A stretch of 64,000 bases of DNA, taken from an uncultured Bacteroidales bacterium. Lineage in GTDB: Bacteria > Bacteroidota > Bacteroidia > Bacteroidales > P3. The stretch is taken from contig ONBK01000001.1 of the NCBI GenBank assembly GCA_900316055.1, forward strand, positions 344,015 through 408,014, given 5' to 3'. A program made the position numbers and the translations under genes. Shown here piece by piece: positions 37,094 to 46,148 of this stretch (the first letter of the stretch is position 1; every line of letters starts with the position of its first letter). The notes under the pieces were generated by a model, which worked only from the letters and a program-made list of their open reading frames with translations, was not told where the DNA came from and made no database searches.

Positions 37094-38518
37094 TTAATTC
37101 TCTTTGGGTCCAAGTTCCTTGCGGGGTTTTCGCTCGGGAGGCACATAGTCCATGCGGAACACTTGGCGGTGTGTCAAGAGCAATACAGCACTCAAGACGG
37201 CTCCCAACACATCACAGATTGCACAGGCCTGCCACACTCCGGTGACACCGTCGCCATCGTTGAAGTCCAACAACAAGTCGGGTAAGATAAGCGACAAAGG
37301 AATAAGGAATATCACTTGGCGCGAGAGACTCGTCACAATGGCTATCCAAGGCTGGTCAATACTTTGGAAAAGTTGAGAATTGGTGACCGTAAAGGCTATC
37401 AACGGACAGAAAACCAGCAGATAGCGTAATGCCGGCTCACCCATGGAGAGAATCTCAGGCTGCGAATTAAAGAAGCCTATGATGGTGCGTGGGAAGATGA
37501 GTGCCATCGCCATACCAATGATGCCTATGAGGACACATACTTTCATAGTAAGGAGATAGACCTCACGCAAGCGGTCGTTGCGACGGGCTCCGTAGTTATA
37601 GCCCGCAATGGGCTGCATGGCCTGACACAGACCTAACAATACCATAAAAACTAACCCCATGAATGAATTAGCAGCACCATAGACCGTCATCGCATCGTCG
37701 CCTCCAAAATGGATAAGCTGCCGGTTGAGTACAGCCACCACCGCGAAAGCGGCAAAATTCATCGAGAACGGACTGATACCAATGGCCAATATATTGCGGA
37801 AGATATAGAGTTTGGGAGTCCACGCGTGACGCTTGAACCGGATGAACGAATGGGGCTGAACAAAGTGGAGCACAGCTACGGCGGCCGATACCGCCATCGA
37901 GATGGTGGTAGCCCATGCGGCTCCCTTCATACCCCACCCCAACTCGCAGATGAAGATGTAGTCGAGCAAGATGTTCAGAACAGCTCCTCCCACCATAATC
38001 CACATGCCCTTCATTGGATAGCCGGAGGAACGGATAAGACCCACAAGGTTGAAAGTCAATGTAAGGAGGAACATGCCGGGCAGCACTATATACATGTATT
38101 CGCAGGCTGATTCAAGCACCTTGCCAGTGGCTCCGTCGGCGAAGAGGTTGATGATGGGGTGCATCCAAAGATAGCCTCCTACCACGAAGATAAATCCGAA
38201 AATAAAGGTCAGCAACATACTGTTGCCCAATATCTTCTCAGCCCAGCGCACATCCTTGCGACCCAACACAATGCTCATGCGGGCGCTCGAACCGGCACCC
38301 ACCAGTGAGCCAAAAGCATGGATAATATTCATGAGGGGAAAGGTGATGGTCAATGCCGCCAACAGCATCTTTCCATCATCAGGACTGTTGCCCAAGAAGA
38401 TACGGTCTACAATATTGTATATCGACGTCACCACTTGGCTGGCCACTGCAGGCAGCGCATACTGCCACAACAGTTTCCCCATGGGTTTGGTTTCCAGTTC
38501 GCGAATATCGTTGTCCAT
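37094..38518 (-). CDS. MATE family efflux transporter
   Basis: A protein of 474 residues with about 12 hydrophobic segments and two homologous halves. The N-terminal MGKLLWQYALPAVASQVVTSIYNIVDRIFLG and mid-protein GLCQAMQPIAGYNYGA are the family's two characteristic segments. It probably exports cationic compounds or drugs using Na+ or H+. It is directly adjacent to the M20 gene (ATG at 38518, M20 stop at 38521) and to murB (3 bp). Confidence 0.93.
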   Translation of the reverse strand: MDNDIRELETKPMGKLLWQYALPAVASQVVTSIYNIVDRIFLGNSPDDGKMLLAALTITFPLMNIIHAFGSLVGAGSSARMSIVLGRKDVRWAEKILGNSMLLTFIFGFIFVVGGYLWMHPIINLFADGATGKVLESACEYMYIVLPGMFLLTLTFNLVGLIRSSGYPMKGMWIMVGGAVLNILLDYIFICELGWGMKGAAWATTISMAVSAAVAVLHFVQPHSFIRFKRHAWTPKLYIFRNILAIGISPFSMNFAAFAVVAVLNRQLIHFGGDDAMTVYGAANSFMGLVFMVLLGLCQAMQPIAGYNYGARRNDRLREVYLLTMKVCVLIGIIGMAMALIFPRTIIGFFNSQPEILSMGEPALRYLLVFCPLIAFTVTNSQLFQSIDQPWIAIVTSLSRQVIFLIPLSLILPDLLLDFNDGDGVTGVWQACAICDVLGAVLSAVLLLTHRQVFRMDYVPPERKPRKELGPKEN

Positions 38519-39724
38519 TTATTGTTTTATCCTATTATTCAGCGCCATCAGCGCGTTGTAGGCTATCAGTCCATTGGCCAGCTCCAGGCTGCGCTCGTCG
38601 ACCATGAGGTTAGGACGGTGGAGGTTGCTGAAGGGGGCGCCGGGCTCGTGGATGCCGATGCGGAAGTAGCAGGCCGGTATCTTCTGCGCGAAGAAGGCGA
38701 AGTCTTCGGCCGTCATGCGGAGGTCCAGCCACTCGACATTCTCCTCGCCGAGGAAGGCGCAGGCGTTGTCGTGCACCTGCTGTGTGCAGGCGTCGTCGTT
38801 GAAGACGTAGGGATAGCCGTAGTCGATGAAGAGGTCGCACTCGGCGCCCATGGCTTCGGCCACGCCAGTGCTGATCTTGCGAATCTTCTCGTGGGCCTCG
38901 AGGCGCCACTTCTCGTCGAAGGTGCGGATGATGCCCTCCATCTTCACCGTGTCGGGGATGATGTTGGTGCGGCCGCCCACCTCCTGAATCTTGCCAATAG
39001 TGAGCACCGTGGGCATCATGGGGGCGGCGTTGCGGCTGACCACCTGCTGCAGGGCGATGACGATATGGCTGGCCACCACGATGGGGTCGACGCTGAGGTG
39101 CGGCGTGGCGCCGTGGCCGCCGAGGCCCTTGACGGTCCAGTAGAGCTCGTCGGTCGAGGCCATATACTTGCCCTTGCGCATGCCCACTTTGCCGAAGTCC
39201 ATCTCCGGCAGGCAGTGGAAAGAATAAATCTCGTTGGGCATGATGTCGTCGAAGAGGCCGTCCTCCATCATCATGCGGGCGCCGCCGGGGTATTTCTCCT
39301 CGCTGGGCTCGAAGATGAACATCAGCGTGCCGCTGAACTGGTCTTTCAGTTGTATGAGAATCTTGATGGCGCCGAGGAGCGAGCAGGTGTGCATATCGTG
39401 CCCGCAGGCATGCATCACGCCGGGCTTCTCGCTGGCGAACGGCAGACCCGTGCACTCGGTGATGGGCAAAGCGTCATAATCCGACCGCAAAGCGACGCAA
39501 TAGCTGTCGGGGTCTTTGCCGCGAAGCAAAGCCATGGTTCCCGTCTTGCCAATCCCCGTCTTGGGCTCCAGCCCCATCGCACGCAGCCGTTCGGCCACGA
39601 ACTCCATGGTGCCGTACTCCTCCTGCGAGAGGTCGGGATGCCGGTGCATCCAGCGCCGCCACTCTATCACCTCCTCGCGCTGTGCATGCGCCAGCTGCTT
39701 GATTCTATCTATCAGGTTTTCCAT
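38519..39724 (-). CDS. M20 family amidohydrolase/aminoacylase-like metallopeptidase
   Basis: A protein of 401 residues. Metal-ligand motifs of the M20D amidohydrolase group: HRHPDLSQEE, HACGHDMHT and FEPSEEKYPGGARMM, with a mid-domain dimerisation segment (GLGGHGATPHLSVDPI). Likely hydrolyses N-acyl amino acids or similar amides in the cytoplasm. Its ATG shares one base with the ileS stop (TAATG), indicating coupled translation. Confidence 0.9.
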   Translation of the reverse strand: MENLIDRIKQLAHAQREEVIEWRRWMHRHPDLSQEEYGTMEFVAERLRAMGLEPKTGIGKTGTMALLRGKDPDSYCVALRSDYDALPITECTGLPFASEKPGVMHACGHDMHTCSLLGAIKILIQLKDQFSGTLMFIFEPSEEKYPGGARMMMEDGLFDDIMPNEIYSFHCLPEMDFGKVGMRKGKYMASTDELYWTVKGLGGHGATPHLSVDPIVVASHIVIALQQVVSRNAAPMMPTVLTIGKIQEVGGRTNIIPDTVKMEGIIRTFDEKWRLEAHEKIRKISTGVAEAMGAECDLFIDYGYPYVFNDDACTQQVHDNACAFLGEENVEWLDLRMTAEDFAFFAQKIPACYFRIGIHEPGAPFSNLHRPNLMVDERSLELANGLIAYNALMALNNRIKQ

Positions 39725-42700
39725 TAAGCTTTCGCTATCTTAATCATCGTGTTCTGCCCGTCGAGGAGCTCGATGGGGGTGCCGCCTTCCACGGAGGGGA
39801 CGAGGGTGAGGCTGGTGCAGAGGGTCTCGGTGCAGATGTAGTCGCGGTGGGCGTTGATGGCGCTGTCCCACTCGCCGCTCTGCAGCTCGACAACAATACG
39901 GTCGGTGACGTCGAACTGTTCCTTACGGATGTTTTGGATGCGGTTGACCAGCTCGCGGGCGATGCCTTCGTTGACGAGCTCGGGGGTGAGCTGGATATCG
40001 AGGGCCACGGTGAGGTTGCCGTCGTTGGCCACCACCCAGCCGGGGATGTCCTGCGTGGCAATCTCGACGTCGCTCAGCAGCACTTCGCAGTCCTGACCTT
40101 CGACGCTGATCACGCAGCGGCCATCGGCTTCGAGGGCGTTGATCTGCTGCTGGCTGAAGGCCATGATGGCGGCACCGAGGGCTTTCATCACCTTGCCGTA
40201 GCGCGGGCCGAGGGTCTTGAAGTTGGGCTTGATCTTCTTCACCAAGAGGTCGTTGTCGGCAGCGAGGAACTCAATCTCCTTGACGTTGAGCTCGGAGCAG
40301 ATGAGGTGCTGCACCTTCTCGATCTGGGCCTTCATGTTTTCGTCGCGCACCGGGATGACAATCTTCTGCAGCGGCTGTCGCACACGGAGGTTACTCTTCT
40401 TGCGAAGGCCGAGAACCATGGAGCAGACCTTCTGGGCCAGCTGCATGCGCTCCTCGAGGGCCTTGTCGACCATCTCGGCATGGTATTCGGGGAAGCCAAG
40501 GTGATGGACAGACTCGACATCGTAGCGCTTGGTGACGGCGTTCAGGTCGAGGAACATGCGCTCGCTGAAGAAGGGAGCGATGGGAGCCATGAGGCGGCTG
40601 AGGGTCTCGAGGCAGGTGTAGAGGGTCTGATAGGCACTCTTCTTATCATCGGTGATCTCACCACGCCAGAAGCGGCGGCGGCAGAGACGCACGTACCAGT
40701 TGCTGAGGTAGGCATCGACGAAGGTGCCGATGGCGCGGCCGGCGCGGGTAGGCTCGTAGTCCTCCATGGCGTCACCGACGGTCTTCACCAGCGTGTTGAG
40801 CTCGGAGAGTATCCAGCGGTCAATCTCGGGACGCTCCTTGATGTCGAGGTCCTTCTGGCTGTAGTCGAAGCCGTCGAGGTTGGCATAGAGGGCGAAGAAA
40901 CTGTAGGTGTTGTAGAGGGTACCGAAGAGCTTTCTTCTCACCTCGTCGACGCCTTCCACGTCGAACTTCAGGTTGTCCCACGGCTGGCTATTGGTGATCA
41001 TATACCAGCGGGTGGCGTCGGGACCGTACTTTCCGAGGGTCTCGAAGGGGTCGACGGCGTTGCCGAGGCGCTTCGACATCTTGTTGCCGTTCTTGTCGAG
41101 CACCAGGCCGTTACTGATAACGTTCTTGAAGGCTACGCTGTCGAAGCACATGGTGCCGATGGCGTGGAGCGTGTAGAACCAGCCACGGGTCTGGTCGACG
41201 CCCTCGGCGATGAAGTCGGCAGGGAACTCGGTGGGCTTCAGCTCGCCGCCCATGTAGTGTATCTGGGCGTAAGGCATGGCACCGCTATCGAACCACACGT
41301 CAATCAGGTCGGGCTCACGACGCATGGGCTTACCACTCTCGCTGACGAGCACTACATTGTCGATATAGGGTCTGTGCAAATCAAACTTGTTGTAATCGTC
41401 TCCTGCATACGGATTTTCCTTCATCAGGCCTGCGGCGATAGCTTTCTCAATCTCGGCACTGAGCTCCTTCACGCTGCCGATGCACTTCTCTTCCTTGCCG
41501 TCTTCGGTGCGCCAGATGGGCAGCGGGGTACCCCAGTAGCGGCTGCGGCTGAGATTCCAGTCGACGATATTCTCCAGCCAGTTGCCGAAGCGGCCGCTGC
41601 CGGTGGCCTCGGGCTTCCAGTTGATGGTCTTGTTGAGTTCTATCATGCGGTCCTTGAGAGCCGTGGTGCGGATAAACCAGCTGTCGAGGGGGTAGTAGAG
41701 CACGGGCTTGTCGGTACGCCAGCAATGGGGGTAGCTGTGCGTGTGCTTCTCGCTCTTGAAGAGTTTGCCCTGCTCCTTGAGCATGATGACCAACTCCACG
41801 TCGAGGCTCATGTCCTTCTCGCCCTTGGTGGGGTCGTAGGCGTTCTTGACGAACTTGCCGGCATACTTGCTGTATTCTTCCACATTCACGTTGGCCTTCA
41901 CCCATTCGGGGTCGAGATCCTCGACGGGGGCGAAGCGGCCCTGCTTGTCGACCATAGGCAGCTGCTTGCCGTCGCGGTCGAAGAGCAGCAGGTCTCCGAT
42001 GCCGGCCTTCTTGGCCACGCGGGCGTCGTCGGCACCGAAGGTGGGTGCGATATGCACGATGCCGGTACCATCCTCGGTGGTGACATAGTCGCCAAGGATG
42101 ATGCGGAAGCTGCCCTTATCAGAGACTTCCGTGGGTTTTACCCAGGGAATCAGCGGCTCGTAACGCAGACCTTCCAGCGCGGTGCCCTTGCACTCGGAGA
42201 CAATCTTGTATTCGGGTGATTTGCCCTCAGGAAACATGCTGCCCACCAGCGCCTTGGCCATGATGATGCGGCAGGGCTTCTCGGTGTAGGGGTGCGTGGT
42301 CTCGATGGTGGCATAGTCGATATTGGGTCCCACGCAGAGGGCGGTGTTCGAAGGCAGTGTCCACGGCGTGGTAGTCCAAGCAATAGCGTAGGTAGGCATG
42401 TCCTTAAGGTCCTTAGCGTCCTTAAGGTCCTTAATCTTGAACATGGCCACGCAGGTGGTGTCCTTCACGTCGCGGTAGCAGCCGGGCATGTTCAGTTCGT
42501 GGCTCGAGAGGCCGGTGCCGGCGGCGGGGCTATAGGGCTGGATGGTGTAGCCCTTGTAGAGGAGGCCCTTGTCGTAGAGCTTCTTCAGCAGGAACCACAG
42601 GGTCTCGATATACTCGTTGTTGAAGGTGATATAGGGGTTCTTGAGGTCGACCCAATAGCCCATCACACGCGTCAGCTCGTCCCACAGCTCCTTGTACTTC

Positions 42701-43074
42701 ATCACCTCCTCGCGGCAGGCGCGGTTGTAGTCGTCGACGCTAATCTTCTTGCCGATATCCTCCTTGGTGATGCCGAGGTTCTTCTCCACGCCGAGTTCCA
42801 CAGGCAGGCCGTGGGTGTCCCAACCGGCTTTGCGGTCGACGAAGTAGCCCTTCTGCGCCTTGTAGCGACAGAAGACGTCCTTGATGGTGCGGGCCATCAC
42901 GTGGTGGATGCCGGGCTTGCCATTGGCACTCGGGGGACCATCGTAAAACACATAGGCGGGATGTCCTTCGGCCAGTTTCTGTCCTTTCTCGAAAGTCTCG
43001 TTCTCCTCCCAGTAGCGGCGCACATCCTGCCCAATCTGGGTCAAATTAAGCTGCTTATACTCGTTATACTTCAT
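39724..43074 (-). CDS. ileS: Isoleucyl-tRNA synthetase (eukaryote-like class)
   Basis: A protein of 1116 residues. The signature HIGH region is GPPSANGKPGIHHVMARTIKD, the form found in eukaryote-like (type 2) IleS; KMSKR lies near residue 665 in NGNKMSKRLGNAVDP. The CP1 editing domain contains WTTTPWTLPSNTALCV. Type 2 enzymes are commonly insensitive to mupirocin. Just before the WTTTPWTLP motif, four 9-bp repeats (42400-42435) add a 12-residue KDLKDAKDLKD segment that keeps frame. A promoter box lies at 43142. Confidence 0.97.
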   Translation of the reverse strand: MKYNEYKQLNLTQIGQDVRRYWEENETFEKGQKLAEGHPAYVFYDGPPSANGKPGIHHVMARTIKDVFCRYKAQKGYFVDRKAGWDTHGLPVELGVEKNLGITKEDIGKKISVDDYNRACREEVMKYKELWDELTRVMGYWVDLKNPYITFNNEYIETLWFLLKKLYDKGLLYKGYTIQPYSPAAGTGLSSHELNMPGCYRDVKDTTCVAMFKIKDLKDAKDLKDMPTYAIAWTTTPWTLPSNTALCVGPNIDYATIETTHPYTEKPCRIIMAKALVGSMFPEGKSPEYKIVSECKGTALEGLRYEPLIPWVKPTEVSDKGSFRIILGDYVTTEDGTGIVHIAPTFGADDARVAKKAGIGDLLLFDRDGKQLPMVDKQGRFAPVEDLDPEWVKANVNVEEYSKYAGKFVKNAYDPTKGEKDMSLDVELVIMLKEQGKLFKSEKHTHSYPHCWRTDKPVLYYPLDSWFIRTTALKDRMIELNKTINWKPEATGSGRFGNWLENIVDWNLSRSRYWGTPLPIWRTEDGKEEKCIGSVKELSAEIEKAIAAGLMKENPYAGDDYNKFDLHRPYIDNVVLVSESGKPMRREPDLIDVWFDSGAMPYAQIHYMGGELKPTEFPADFIAEGVDQTRGWFYTLHAIGTMCFDSVAFKNVISNGLVLDKNGNKMSKRLGNAVDPFETLGKYGPDATRWYMITNSQPWDNLKFDVEGVDEVRRKLFGTLYNTYSFFALYANLDGFDYSQKDLDIKERPEIDRWILSELNTLVKTVGDAMEDYEPTRAGRAIGTFVDAYLSNWYVRLCRRRFWRGEITDDKKSAYQTLYTCLETLSRLMAPIAPFFSERMFLDLNAVTKRYDVESVHHLGFPEYHAEMVDKALEERMQLAQKVCSMVLGLRKKSNLRVRQPLQKIVIPVRDENMKAQIEKVQHLICSELNVKEIEFLAADNDLLVKKIKPNFKTLGPRYGKVMKALGAAIMAFSQQQINALEADGRCVISVEGQDCEVLLSDVEIATQDIPGWVVANDGNLTVALDIQLTPELVNEGIARELVNRIQNIRKEQFDVTDRIVVELQSGEWDSAINAHRDYICTETLCTSLTLVPSVEGGTPIELLDGQNTMIKIAKA
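42400..42435. repeat. Nonamer tract in the ileS editing domain
   Basis: Four 9-bp units based on GTCCTTAAG (variants in units 2 and 4): a clean 36-bp, 12-codon insertion. Confidence 0.92.
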
Positions 43075-43141
43075 TATTATATTATATTTATATATTCATA
43101 ATCAACCCATTGCCCACAAAAGAGAGCAATGAAGCAAACTA

Positions 43142-43149
43142 CAAAAATA
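43142..43149 (-). promoter_or_regulatory. -7 box for the ileS operon
   Basis: TATTTTTG on the minus strand, 68 bases before the ileS ATG. The following genes (M20, MATE, murB) are nearly abutting. Confidence 0.6.
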
Positions 43150-43247
43150 CAAAAATTATTTGAACTGCACAGCTTTTTTTATCAAATATTGAAGCCTTTT
43201 TTCCAGCCTTCCAAATAGTAAGAACAGCGAATTATATAGAAAAAATT

Positions 43248-43271
43248 GCGGGGCGGCTGACGCCGCCCCGC
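43248..43271 (-). terminator. GC-rich hairpin upstream of ileS
   Basis: Perfect 10-bp arms GCGGGGCGGC/GCCGCCCCGC with a 4-base loop, followed on the minus strand by AATTTTTT. A second terminator for the rpmG transcript, or an ileS insulator. Confidence 0.75.
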
Positions 43272-43381
43272 AAGATAAAATTCTATTACGTAAAGTATTA
43301 GAGAGTAATTTAACATATAGATTTTTTATGCACCAGGCAGATGGAATGTACGTAAAAAACTAAAATTCAACAACTAAAAAA

Positions 43382-43407
43382 CCTCCATTCCACGCATGGA
43401 ACGGAGG
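43382..43407 (-). terminator. rpmG-DUF4295 terminator
   Basis: 11-bp stem with one mismatch (CCTCCATTCCA/TGGAACGGAGG), immediately followed by six T on the minus strand. Confidence 0.85.
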
Positions 43408-43455
43408 CCAAAACAAAAGCGTATGAAAAAAATTATTATCTTTTTCTGTTAAGAC

Positions 43456-43611
43456 TTACTTCTTTTTCAGGTATTCCTGAACATTGTCGGAAGCAACGAT
43501 TTCCTCTTTGAACATATAGGCACCGGTCTTCTCGGAACGGACCATGCGAATCACCTTGGCGAAACTTTTACCGGTAGAGGTCTTAAGGGTAGCAACAACT
43601 TTCTTTGCCAT
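43456..43611 (-). CDS. DUF4295 family small basic protein (51 aa)
   Basis: Translation begins MAKKVVATLKTSTGKSFAKV, then IRMVRSEKTGAYMFKEEIVA and ends SDNVQEYLKKK. This short Lys-rich protein is characteristically encoded next to ribosomal protein L33 in Bacteroidota, as here (16 bp apart), and is probably ribosome-associated. The stop TAA is followed 7 bases later by another TAA, a minimal heptad pair. Confidence 0.92.
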   Translation of the reverse strand: MAKKVVATLKTSTGKSFAKVIRMVRSEKTGAYMFKEEIVASDNVQEYLKKK

Positions 43612-43627
43612 AGTCTATTCTCCTATT

Positions 43628-43816
43628 TTACTTGATTTCTTTGTGAACGGTAACTTTCTTCAAGAAGGGGTTGTACTTCTTGAGCTCCAAACGCTCAGGA
43701 GTGTTCTTCTTGTTTTTGGTGGTGATGTAACGGCTCATGCCGGGGACACCGCTGTTCTTCTGTTCTGTGCACTCAAGGATCACCTGGACCCGTGCGTCTT
43801 TATTCTTTTTTGCCAT
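43628..43816 (-). CDS. rpmG: 50S ribosomal protein L33
   Basis: A protein of 62 residues, [20 protein letters not shown], with [29 protein letters not shown] typical of L33. Only one cysteine (C16) remains, so it is a zinc-free C- form. The usual Bacteroidota order has rpmB (L28) before it; here rpmB is not upstream, where a divergent pfkA lies. Confidence 0.96.
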   Translation of the reverse strand: MAKKNKDARVQVILECTEQKNSGVPGMSRYITTKNKKNTPERLELKKYNPFLKKVTVHKEIK

Positions 43817-43904
43817 GACTTAATTGTTTTCAATTTCCATAACCAACTGAATCCCAATAACGAAAGAGCATCACAATCGTTTCATTGGCCATTCAAATCG
43901 GCTG

Positions 43905-43912
43905 CAAAAATA
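43905..43912 (-). promoter_or_regulatory. -7 box for rpmG-DUF4295
   Basis: TATTTTTG on the minus strand, 89 bases before the rpmG ATG. Divergent to the pfkA box 65 bases away. Confidence 0.55.
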
Positions 43913-43976
43913 CGAACTTTTTTGAAACTGGCAAAAAAAAGTTCGAATTTTTTTTAGTAGATTTGGTTTTTCTTCG

Positions 43977-43984
43977 TATCTTTG
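43977..43984 (+). promoter_or_regulatory. -7 box for pfkA
   Basis: TATCTTTG, 57 bases before the pfkA ATG. Confidence 0.6.
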
Positions 43985-44041
43985 CAAATTAAAAGAGAAA
44001 CAATATATATAGTAAAACACTATATAATAATAGTATAGAAT

Positions 44042-45142
44042 ATGGCACTAAAACGAGTGATGGTACTGACTGGTGGCGGTGATTGTCCCGGATTGAACGC
44101 GGTGATTCGCGGCATTGTAAAGCGGGCCTCACAAACTTCGGACTGGGAGGTTGTGGGATGCATCGAGTCGTTTAACGGCGTGCTGCGCGAACCTACCGAG
44201 ATACAGATGCTCGACGAGAAAAGCGTCGAGGGACTCCAGATACAGGGTGGTACCATACTGGGTACCACGAACAAGGGTGGTCCCTTCGCTTGGCCTGTGA
44301 AGAACAACGACGGCTCGTGGACCACTGTGGACCGCAGTGACGAAATGCTGCGTAAGTTGCAGTATATGGGCGTGGATGCCGTCATCAACATTGGAGGCGA
44401 CGGTTCGCAGCGCATCTCGCTGGGTCTCGCCAAGAAAGGACTCAACATCGTGGGCGTTCCCAAGACCATCGACAACGACCTCTCGCTCACCGATTACACC
44501 TTCGGTTTCCAAACTGCTGTGCAAATTTGCACCGATGCCATCGACAAACTCGTCACCACTGCGGCTTCACACAACCGTGTCTTCATTCTTGAAGTGATGG
44601 GACGCGATGCCGGCTGGATAGCACTTCACTCGGCCATTGCCGGCGGTGCCGACGTGTGTCTCATCCCCGAGATACCCTACGACATCCAGAAGGTGAAATC
44701 CAAGATAGAACAACGCTATACCAAGCGTCGCGGATACTGCATCATCGTGGTGGCCGAAGGCGCGATGCCCAAAGGTGGCAGCGTCACCGGCAGCATGAGC
44801 AGCGAAATAGGCTACCAGCATATCAAACTTGGAGGTGTGGGCGAGCAGTTGGCAGCAGATTTGAAAGTTGCTGGTGTGGAACACGATATCCGCTACACCA
44901 TTCTCGGACATCTACAGCGCGGCGGCACACCCATTGCTTTCGACCGTGTGCTGGCGACCGAATTCGGTGTGCGTGCTATGGAATTCGTCATGGAAGGACA
45001 CTATGGTCAGATGGTGGCTTACCACCACCCCGATATCGTGGGCATCCCTCTCGAAGAGGCCGTCCGCAAACAGAACCTCGTGGCTCCCGACAGTCGTTTA
45101 GTCCACACTGCCAAGGGCGTGGGCATAGAATTTGGAGATTAA
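44042..45142 (+). CDS. pfkA: 6-phosphofructokinase
   Basis: Phosphorylates fructose-6-phosphate, 366 residues. LTGGGDCPGLNAVIRG, NIGGDGSQ, catalytic PKTIDNDL, EVMGRDAGWIALHSA, GHLQRGGTP. The GGDGS Gly is the ATP-type residue, while Lys in PKTIDND is more typical of pyrophosphate-type or mixed clades, so the phosphoryl donor cannot be settled from sequence. The flavodoxin-like gene follows 11 bp later. Confidence 0.93.
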   Translation: MALKRVMVLTGGGDCPGLNAVIRGIVKRASQTSDWEVVGCIESFNGVLREPTEIQMLDEKSVEGLQIQGGTILGTTNKGGPFAWPVKNNDGSWTTVDRSDEMLRKLQYMGVDAVINIGGDGSQRISLGLAKKGLNIVGVPKTIDNDLSLTDYTFGFQTAVQICTDAIDKLVTTAASHNRVFILEVMGRDAGWIALHSAIAGGADVCLIPEIPYDIQKVKSKIEQRYTKRRGYCIIVVAEGAMPKGGSVTGSMSSEIGYQHIKLGGVGEQLAADLKVAGVEHDIRYTILGHLQRGGTPIAFDRVLATEFGVRAMEFVMEGHYGQMVAYHHPDIVGIPLEEAVRKQNLVAPDSRLVHTAKGVGIEFGD

Positions 45143-45153
45143 AAAACAAATTC

Positions 45154-46011
45154 ATGAAAGCAATGAAATATATATTGGCTGCCACCATCGTGGCCATGAC
45201 CGTCGTATCGTGCGGTGGCGCAAAGAAAGAAGAGTCCAAGACTCTGGTGCTCTATTATTCGCTGACAGGCACCACTCAGACGGTGGCCAAGGAGATTGCC
45301 TCGCAACTCAGAGCCGACGTTGAGGAGATCACCTGTGTAAACCCCTACGACACCAACTTCCAAGCCTGCATCCAGCGCTGCTTACAGGAGCGTGAAGCAG
45401 GCACCGTCACAGAAATCAATCCTGTGAAAGCCGACCTGTCAAAATACGACATCATCTTCGTCGGCTACCCCGTATGGTTTGGCACCTATGCGCCACCAAT
45501 TGCCACCTTTTTGGCCAACAACGACCTTAGCGGCAAGAAGATTATCCCTTTCTGTACCTTCGGCAGCGGCGGTCTGGAGTCGAGCATAAAAGACCTAAAA
45601 GCCGCGCAGCCCCATGCGGAGATTCTTCCCGGTTATGGAATCCGCGCCGCTCGCATGGATGCCATGAAAGGCGAAGTAACGGTGTTTCTGGTGGAGAGAG
45701 GCCTCACCGAGGGCACCATCATCAAACTCGACGCCTTCCCCATACAGCATGAGGTGAGTGCCGACGAGGCTGCCATCTTCGATACCGCCGTCGACGGCTA
45801 CCCGATGCTCCACGCTAAAGCCGTGCGTGTAGCCTCCCGCACCCTACCCAATGGAACTGAATACCTCTTCACCGCCGAGGATATGTCCCGCAAGGAACGG
45901 GGGCACGCGGCGGACGACAAAAAGGCCGACGTGCCTCCCGCCAGCGAGTTGCAGATCTATGTCACCGTCATCGACGGCCATGCCCCCGTCTTCACCAAGG
46001 TGGTGAGATAA
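45154..46011 (+). CDS. Flavodoxin-like lipoprotein
   Basis: A protein of 285 residues from ATG 45154 (MKAMKYILAATIVAMTVVSC). The frame is open further left only as a shadow of pfkA. Lipobox at VVSCGG. The flavodoxin fold has an FMN phosphate loop YYSLTGTTQTVA, then IIFVGYPVWFGTYAPPIATFL and FCTFGSGGLESS. The last 80 residues after about 200 (LDAFPIQHEVSADEA) form an extra domain. A lipid-anchored flavodoxin in the envelope suggests an electron-transfer or quinone/NAD(P)H reductase role. Confidence 0.82.
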   Translation: MKAMKYILAATIVAMTVVSCGGAKKEESKTLVLYYSLTGTTQTVAKEIASQLRADVEEITCVNPYDTNFQACIQRCLQEREAGTVTEINPVKADLSKYDIIFVGYPVWFGTYAPPIATFLANNDLSGKKIIPFCTFGSGGLESSIKDLKAAQPHAEILPGYGIRAARMDAMKGEVTVFLVERGLTEGTIIKLDAFPIQHEVSADEAAIFDTAVDGYPMLHAKAVRVASRTLPNGTEYLFTAEDMSRKERGHAADDKKADVPPASELQIYVTVIDGHAPVFTKVVR

Positions 46012-46029
46012 GCCTGCCGCAAAAAAGTT

Positions 46030-46060
46030 TTTGCACAATCGGAAAAAGGTTGTATATTTG
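46030..46060 (+). promoter_or_regulatory. purH promoter (TTTG-N19-TATATTTG)
   Basis: -33 TTTG (46030-46033), a 19-base spacer and TATATTTG (46053-46060): an exact Bacteroidota consensus. The leader to ATG 46149 is 88 bases, with repeated TATATTG words. Confidence 0.85.
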
Positions 46061-46148
46061 CAACCTACGAGTATTGCACAATATATCGCGCAAGTGATAT
46101 ATTGTCAATATATTACATAGGTATATTGTATAAAAACAACTATAATAA

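Larger units (their letters stand above)
43075..43455. other. 381-bp gap: ileS promoter and two minus-strand terminators
   Basis: It contains the ileS -7 box (43142), a 10-bp GC-rich hairpin (43248-43271), about 110 bp of AT-rich sequence without an ORF, and the DUF4295/rpmG terminator (43382-43407). The region between the two hairpins could carry a short minus-strand transcript, but no promoter was recognised for it. Confidence 0.6.

Noticed and set aside
39847-42219. 790-codon frame antisense to ileS
   Set aside because: A shadow of ileS, with low-complexity Val/Gly/Leu composition and no domain.
43075-43141. T-box or other riboswitch leader before ileS
   Set aside because: The leader after the -7 box is only about 60 bases, AT-rich, with no T-box or stem I features.
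44656-45153. Upstream extension of the flavodoxin-like frame
   Set aside because: It overlaps pfkA in another frame; the lipoprotein signal begins at 45154.
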